Source: Sciurus carolinensis (lineage: Eukaryota; Chordata; Mammalia; Rodentia; Sciuridae). Taken from it: 64,000 nt of DNA. Location: NCBI RefSeq assembly GCF_902686445.1, contig NC_062219.1, forward strand, positions 150,394,057 through 150,458,056. The letters are read 5' to 3'. The notes beneath the pieces were generated by a model. That model did no database searches. It was not told the origin of the DNA and saw nothing but the letters and a program-made list of their open reading frames with translations. The position numbers and the translations under genes were made by a program. Shown one piece after another: positions 58,596 to 64,000 of this stretch (positions are counted from its first letter, which is position 1; each line of letters begins with the position of its first letter).

Positions 58596-59969
58596 TGTGG
58601 GTTCTCCCTGGTCAGAAGTAGAGTTCCCACCTGGGATTCAAAGTGCCCTCAAGTGGTTAAAAAACACTCTCAATAAAAAAATATTTCTGTCTTATGTGGA
58701 AGTTTAAGTTTTTATGCTGTTTTCCAAAGCAACCTTGTTATAATGAATACTCCCACTTTGATGAGTGAAGAACAGGAGAGATGCAAAGATTCATTCAGAA
58801 AGCAGAAGTATATGTCCTGGGTCACTTACTGTTGTCTCTGGCTGGTATTTTGAAGTTTAAACCTGGTTCTCCTTTGGTACTTGGTATTAGCAGATACCTT
58901 CCTGTCCTGGCTGGATTTCCTAGTCTGCTCACAAGAGCCCTCTTCCATCTCTTCTTACCTCTCTGGTTCTAAAAGTCACCCGTTTCCTGGATTCCTGACC
59001 TGTACCCTAAGCAGTGACTCCTGCGGTGTGCTGCCCACACACTAGAGAGATACTGAGCCAGAAGCAGCTTACCGAAACAGGAAGTTGACCAGAGCCTTTT
59101 CCTAAGCCACAAGACCACAGTTGATAGTAAAGATCTTCTATTTCCAGTTTTTCTTTCTTTTTTTTTTTTTTTTCTGTTTCTTTACCTTTACCACCCCCAC
59201 TACACACAGAGTTTCATGTTTCTTAATAACTGATTGATTTTTTTAAAAATGTAAATAAATTGTCTTCTGCATGTGTCTCTCCCCACCCCACAGAAGCATT
59301 AAAGGGTATATTATCTCTTACTGGAGAGTCTTTGAGTAATTCTCTTATGTATCAACTTGAAGATGTTTGTCAATGTCTCCAGAATACATAGAGTGGGAAT
59401 GTGAGTTAATATTAAGTACTTCTAAATATTTTATGTTATCATCAAAGAGCTAAATACTTTGTTTTCATAACTTTAAAATATGTAGCCCAAATGCTGAATA
59501 GTCACATATTTTGTGTTTAAAAATATATTCTTTCATAATTTTTTCTTTTATACATTTCATCATATGTGCAACAGAGCCTCCTGGATTATAATGTGAGTCA
59601 GAAAATACATTTCAAAGTTGATTATCTGATATTCAGATAATGACCCTTGTGTTATAAAGTGGGAGGATTGCTGAATTAGTTCCCGTAGGATACAAATATT
59701 AACTTGTTCATTCACGCTTGAGCAGCTGAGCAGGTGGACGAGAATGCCCAGGTAGTTTGCGGGGTGGCTGAGGGGCTGCCTTGGGAAGGGACCGCCAGCT
59801 GTCTGAGGTGAGGGGGTTACCAGGCGTCTTCCTTTCCCACCGCTCCATTTGCGCTGGACTCTGTACACCTGGAGCTTATTTGAAGCTGATGTAGATGCGC
59901 GTGGAGATGGGAGGTACTGTGGATCTAGTTCTCTGTCCCCCATGCAGCTGAGCATCTGATAGACTGTTC
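58596..59969. other. Unassigned intron DNA
   Basis: No gene found. A T-rich tract at about 59150-59175 is the only obvious simple repeat. A 131-residue frame at 59560-59955 (-) has no recognised domain. Confidence 0.4.
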
Positions 59970-60185
59970 TCTAAATGTGATCTCAATCCAGCAGCATCAG
60001 TTCTTCATTCTGGAACTTTACGGAACATCGCCATTACCTGGCAGGCTTTTAAAAACAAACGTTGCCAGACCCCATCCCCAGTGTTTGATTCAGTAGGATC
60101 TGGAGTAGAGCCTTGGAAATGTGTGTTTCCCTGAGGTTCCAAGATGGTGACGATGCTGCTACTCCAGGTCTCCAAGAAGCAAGTT
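59970..60185 (+). repeat. MER20/MER5-like hAT-Charlie remnant
   Basis: AATCCAGCAGCATCAGTTCT, CATTACCTGGCAGGCTTTTA, CCAGACCCCATCCCCAGTGT and TTGATTCAGTAGGATCTGGA match the order of this family ('agcagcatcagcatcacctgg', 'agacctactgaatcag'). Confidence 0.78.
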
Positions 60186-60639
60186 GGCTTAGGACTCCCT
60201 CTTTGCCGTCTAGGCTCATAAGTGTGTTGTGTTCTGTGTATGTGATTGTAAACGAACAGACTGTCATATTGTCAGTTCCAAGTATTGCTCATTCGTCATT
60301 GAGAGTTTATTTTTAGCTAATTCTTATGAATGGACTCCCTTATATTTTTTAACTTGACCACTTATAGTTGGGAAAGCTATTGATTTTGCTATATTCATCT
60401 AGACGTTTGATTGAACTTTCTTGTTAATTATTAATCCTGTAGCTTTTTAGTGGATTCCCTGGGGGTTTCTAGGTGAACAACCATGTTAGCTCTACTTTTC
60501 CTTGGGCTCCATGTGTCCGTGGAATGGCAGTCTGTGAAATGCCTTCTGTCTCTGGTAGCATGTTACTGTTTTTATGGTTTCTTTTAGTTCTGTCCTGAAT
60601 TCATTTTTATGTAATGTCCAGTCTCCCCACTGTTCCTGC

Positions 60640-60870
60640 CTTCAAAGTAGTTTTAAAATATTTTTAATCATATGCTTTAAAATATCTTCTTTTTGGAATT
60701 TGTATCCACCACTGCAGACGAGTTCCACCACTCAATAAAATGGCGTTCTTGTCCTTCATACCTATGCCCTCTCCTCTCTGCAAAGCTTGGCCACCAAAAC
60801 ATTGCTTCCTGTTCCTGTCTTTCTGTCTTTTCTAGGTGTCATATGAGTGACGTCACATGGTGTGTAGCCT
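60640..60870 (-). repeat. Old L1 3'-end fragment, antisense (possible)
   Basis: The region has blocks like those of antisense L1 3' ends (ATAAAATGGCGTTCTTGTCC, then CTTTCTGTCTTTTCTAGGTG). The clearer continuation lies at 61590-61900, after a SINE and unique DNA. Confidence 0.4.
60848..60855. promoter_or_regulatory. Full cAMP-response element match
   Basis: A second perfect TGACGTCA in the window, inside a diverged L1-like context. It is probably incidental. Confidence 0.3.
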
Positions 60871-61004
60871 GATGCGGTTCAGAACATACCACCCCAAAAC
60901 ACCGTATCTTGACATGTCCAGTAACCGAAGGAGTTTGAGAAGTGACAGGTGTAGGAATGACTGTGTGACCTTGCCCTGGAGCAGGGCATGAGGCTGTCAT
61001 GTTA

Positions 61005-61222
61005 GCTGGGCACGGTGGTGCACGCCTGTAATCCCAGCAGCTCAGGAGGCTGAGGCAGGAGGATCATGAGGTCAAAGCCAGCTTCAGCAAAAGCGAGGCA
61101 CTAAGCAACTCATTGAGACCCTGTCACTAAATAAAATTAAAAAATAGGGCTGGGGGTGTAGGTCAGTGGTCAAGTGCCCCGGAGCTCAAAGTTCAATTCC
61201 TAGTACAAAAAAAAAGAAAAAA
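61005..61222 (+). mobile_element. B1-ID composite SINE, nearly intact
   Basis: GCTGGGCACGGTGGTGCACG, CCTGTAATCCCAGCAGCTCA and GGAGGCTGAGGCAGGAGGAT form the B1 half. AGGGCTGGGGGTGTAGGTCA and AAAGTTCAATTCCTAGTAC form the ID half, with an A-rich tail. It is the best-preserved composite SINE here. Confidence 0.95.
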
Positions 61223-61589
61223 TATGGGAAAGAAAAGACTGTCCTGTGAGTTGTGCCTCCCCTACACCCAGAGGAAAGGAGCATCCTCATCTTCCAAGAT
61301 GCAGTGGACTGGCCTTGCTCCATCTCCCCAGCTCCCTGCCTTCAGCTCAGACCTGTCACCCTGGAACACTTGCCATCAGTTCACACTCTTCATCACACCT
61401 AGTGTGACAAGCTCATTTCTCGGGGTCTTCCTTTCTTTACTAAGGCTCCCATGTCACAAACACTTATATTAAATACGCTTGTGTACTTTTTTTCTGTCTT
61501 TTGCTAGTCTAATTTACAGGGTCAAGCGGGAGAGCCTAGGAAGGTGGAGGGAAAAGATAGTTTTTGTCCCCTAAATTCCTTTTCTGTCT

Positions 61590-62020
61590 CGTTTCTTTCA
61601 CTTAGCATAGTGTGGTTGAGATTCACCCTATTATTCGATGTGCATTGCTTTTCTTTCTGAATATCGTACCTCTGTTTGCGTATACAGTAGTTTGCTTATC
61701 TGTTAGTTGGAGGAACCTTCCATTGTTGCCCATTTTTGGCAATGATGAGTCCAGCCCCTCTAAACATGAGCATACAGACTTTGTGAAGGTATGCCCCATG
61801 GATGTTCTTTTTTTCCTACCAGATTTTTCCTTTTCATATATATGTGTTACTGTGATGTTGTTTTCTCATAATTTCCTTTAATTCCTAGAATCAGTGTTTA
61901 TTAAAAAAATTTAATCTACATACTGATTGTACATACTTTGGGGCATGATGTGGTTTCAGTGCATGTATACAGTGTGTAAGGATCGAATTTGGGTATCAGA
62001 ATGCTTTTGTGTACTAAGAA
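61590..62020 (-). repeat. Old L1 3'-end fragments, antisense
   Basis: CTTAGCATAGTGTGGTTGAG followed by ATTCACCCTATTATTCGATG and GCCCATTTTTGGCAATGATG matches the antisense L1 3' end. At 61895-62020 a second L1-type block follows (TTGTACATACTTTGGGGCAT, GTATACAGTGTGTAAGGATC). Confidence 0.68.
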
Positions 62021-62275
62021 CAAGATTCAAAATCTGAAAACCATTATCTTTTTCTATTACATTTTATCCTGATGAGAATTCATTTCTTTAGTACTTTCAC
62101 TTATTTCTCTTTTGCTGCTAAACCTTTCATATGCTATGCAGTCATTTTTCTGTTCATCCTTTGTAAGAGAGAAATCTATGGTCACTTTTGAGGTAGAGGC
62201 AAAATTAGTACTACTATGAGTTGTGACTCAGTGTGGTACATGCCCCACCTATTGTTCTTCTGAAAGGACCTTTTG

Positions 62276-62815
62276 TATTAGTCAGGGTTTTCTAGAGGAA
62301 CAGAATGAATAGGAAGTATGATTATGAAAAGGGGATTTATTTGATTGGCTTGCATGACCAGAAGCTGGATAGTCCACAATGGCCGTCTGCAGGCTGGAGA
62401 GCTGGAGGAACGAGTGGTGGAGCAGTTCAAGAGGCTCAAACCCCGAAGAAGAGGGATCAACAGTGCTACCCTAGTCCTAGACCAGGGCTTCTGGAAACTC
62501 CCTGGAGAATCACTGGCAGAGTCCGCACTGGAAGAGTGAAGGAGCAAGATCCTCAGACAGTCGTAGCAGTAATCAAGAACCTGTTCAAGAAGAATCGAGC
62601 TTGAATCTCCTGCTTCCTTGTTCTTCCAACTTTTATTCCATCCAAGTCACCATCCTATTGGGCAGTGCTGCCCACGCTTGGGGAGGGTCTCCTCTTCAGT
62701 TCACTATCCCACATGCCCATCGTTCCTAGACACGACCTCGCTGATACACCCAGAAACCTCTTAAACATTGACATCTCTTAATCCAATCAAGCAGACAATT
62801 CTAATCAATCATTAT
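62276..62815 (-). mobile_element. ERVL/MLT2-like LTR, antisense
   Basis: It opens TATTAGTCAGGGTTTTCTAG and GGAACAGAATGAATAGGAAG, passes CACAATGGCCGTCTGCAGGC, and closes with TTAATCCAATCAAGCAGAC and AATCAATCATTA. These are the reverse complement of the MLT2-type ERVL LTR (reverse-complement ends TAATGATTGATT and CTGACTAATA). A 99-residue frame inside it at 62305-62604 is not a gene. Confidence 0.82.
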
Positions 62816-63479
62816 GCCTTCCTAAATCCGTCTTGAAGGAAATCACCAACCTTGACACTCTGTAAGCAGCTGGACAGGAAGTGGAGCCATGAGGAATGGG
62901 GTTTGAACTACAGGCCTGAGCCTCCTGTTGCCTGCCTGCACATGTTCTCACCCCACTTGCTGCATTTCAGCTAACACAGATGAGACCACTTCCAGGCAGC
63001 TGCCCCTCCCCCGCTGTGGTGGGCAGAATTTAAACGTGCCCCCCCACCAGTTCTCAGCCTTTGCCATGTGTCCCTTTGTGCATTCTTCCTTTGGGATGTA
63101 GGTAGCAGTGAATACCATGGGTATTTGCCAGTGGTTATGGAGCCACAAGATCCATGTGGCCCTTGAGCATTGAAATGTGGCTGGTATGATGGAGCAACTG
63201 TTTTCTTTATATCATTCTAATAAATCTAAAAGCAAACACTCATGCGTGGCTCATGGCAGTTCTAGCTAACAATGTGCTTGCCGGAGTGTTTGGGTTGAAA
63301 GGTTTGCATCCTCCTTTGAAATGCATAAAAGAAAATCCAATGGATTGTTACATGGTAAACAAGAGTGGTACTGTGTTTATTGTAGAATCCAGGTGGTAAG
63401 TATGTGGGGTTCATGGTAAAATTATTATATTATTTCAACTTCTGTGTATTTGAAAAGTTTCATAATACCGTGATAGGAG
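62816..63479. other. Unassigned intron DNA
   Basis: No gene or named repeat was found between the LTR and the L1 fragment. Confidence 0.4.
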
Positions 63480-64000
63480 GAAACCTTTCAACAGACTTTA
63501 ATGAGAAAGTAATTGTACCCAGTAAAGTTCAAGACCAGATGGTTTCACTGGTGAATTCTGGCAAACATTTAAAAAATTAACACCAGTCTTTCTCAAATTC
63601 ATCCAAAAAATACAAGAGGAGGGAATCTTTCCTAACTCATTCTCTGAGGCCAGCATTACTCTGATACAAAGTTAGAAAAAGACAGCAAAAAACAAAGTCA
63701 TATATGGATATCTATGAGTACTGATATAAAATCTGCAAGAAAAGCCCTAGCTAATCAAACCCCAAAGTACCTTAAAAGGACTGTATACCATCCCCAAGGG
63801 GAATTTATCCCAGGATTGCGAGGGTGGTTTACCTAAGAAAATCAGTCAATGTCATACATCATGTAATAACAAAAACCAAAATCATCTCAACTGACCCAGA
63901 ATAGGCATTAGAGAAAATCTAGACACCTCATCATGATGATAATAATTAAATAATCAAATTAAAAGTAGAAGGGAACCTCCTGGGCATGCTCAGGGGCATG
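63480..64000 (+). repeat. L1 ORF2 reverse-transcriptase fragment, sense, runs off the end
   Basis: The order of blocks follows ORF2: GACCAGATGGTTTCACTGGT (the 'PDGFTGEF' region), GGAATCTTTCCTAACTCATT, AATTTATCCCAGGATTGCGA and AATGTCATACATCATGTAAT. The final GAAGGGAACCTCCTGGGCAT corresponds to sequence just after the catalytic-domain start. Stops and deletions make it non-coding. The element continues past 64000. Confidence 0.85.

Larger units (their letters stand above)
22434..64000 (+). other. CDKAL1: CDKAL1 intron downstream of the exon (3' end outside window)
   Basis: No second CDKAL1 exon was found after the donor at 22434, so more than 41 kb of intron lies here. The expected next exon, encoding a GVCEIWLTSEDTGAYG-like segment, was looked for by eye and not seen. 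Long introns are normal for this gene in mammals. The intron holds a long antisense L1, LTRs, SINEs and several repeat-poor blocks that may be regulatory. Confidence 0.8.

Noticed and set aside
62305..62604. 99-residue + strand frame
   Set aside because: It lies wholly within the MLT2-like LTR.
1..64000. The human type 2 diabetes association interval of CDKAL1
   Set aside because: The associated variants lie in a different, more 5' intron in human. Nothing here shows that this window includes the orthologous interval.
1..64000. CRISPR arrays, operons, ribosome binding sites, phage or plasmid features
   Set aside because: The DNA is mammalian; no regularly spaced repeat array or bacterial gene layout was seen.

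Overview
The window is mammalian nuclear DNA, most probably from a squirrel-family rodent (Sciuridae). It is AT-rich, almost free of long open frames and full of interspersed repeats. The lineage clue is the SINE content: many short tRNA-derived ID elements and several composite B1-plus-ID elements (7SL-like left part, ID right part), with a squirrel-type L1. The species call is inference from repeat types; no species-specific gene sequence was available to test it.

Only one protein-coding exon could be supported in 64 kb: a 104-base internal exon at 22330-22433 on the + strand. It has consensus splice sites and encodes the radical-SAM cysteine motif C-x3-C-x2-C of CDKAL1, the tRNA methylthiotransferase that makes ms2t6A at position 37 of tRNA-Lys(UUU). 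Everything else lies in the two flanking introns (1-22329 and 22434-64000). CDKAL1 is a very large gene with very long introns, so one exon in 64 kb is as expected.

Upstream intron, 1-22329: an EEF1A1 processed pseudogene (about 944-1815), an L2 fragment, a possible TTAA-flanked piggyBac-like MITE (6806-7099), an old antisense L1 3' end (about 8144-8715), a cluster of ID and B1 SINEs (10999-15181), more antisense SINEs (20885-21254) and an ERVL-MaLR LTR (21534-21950).

Downstream intron, 22434-64000: a nearly full-length antisense L1 (about 27891-34612) with degraded frames and a younger ID insertion; two more LTRs of the same MaLR-like family (41784-42140, 58250-58595); a further MaLR end near 53270; MIR, MER5 and L2 remnants; a CA microsatellite; an antisense ERVL/MLT2-like LTR (62276-62815); and a sense L1 ORF2 fragment that runs off the window end. 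The repeat-poor stretches at about 46000-46620, 48300-49130 and 56860-57300 look like conserved non-coding regulatory DNA. CDKAL1 introns are known to hold long-range enhancers of the neighbouring gene SOX4, so these stretches are the most biologically interesting non-coding parts. No operon, CRISPR array, functional RNA gene or new multi-gene system was found.
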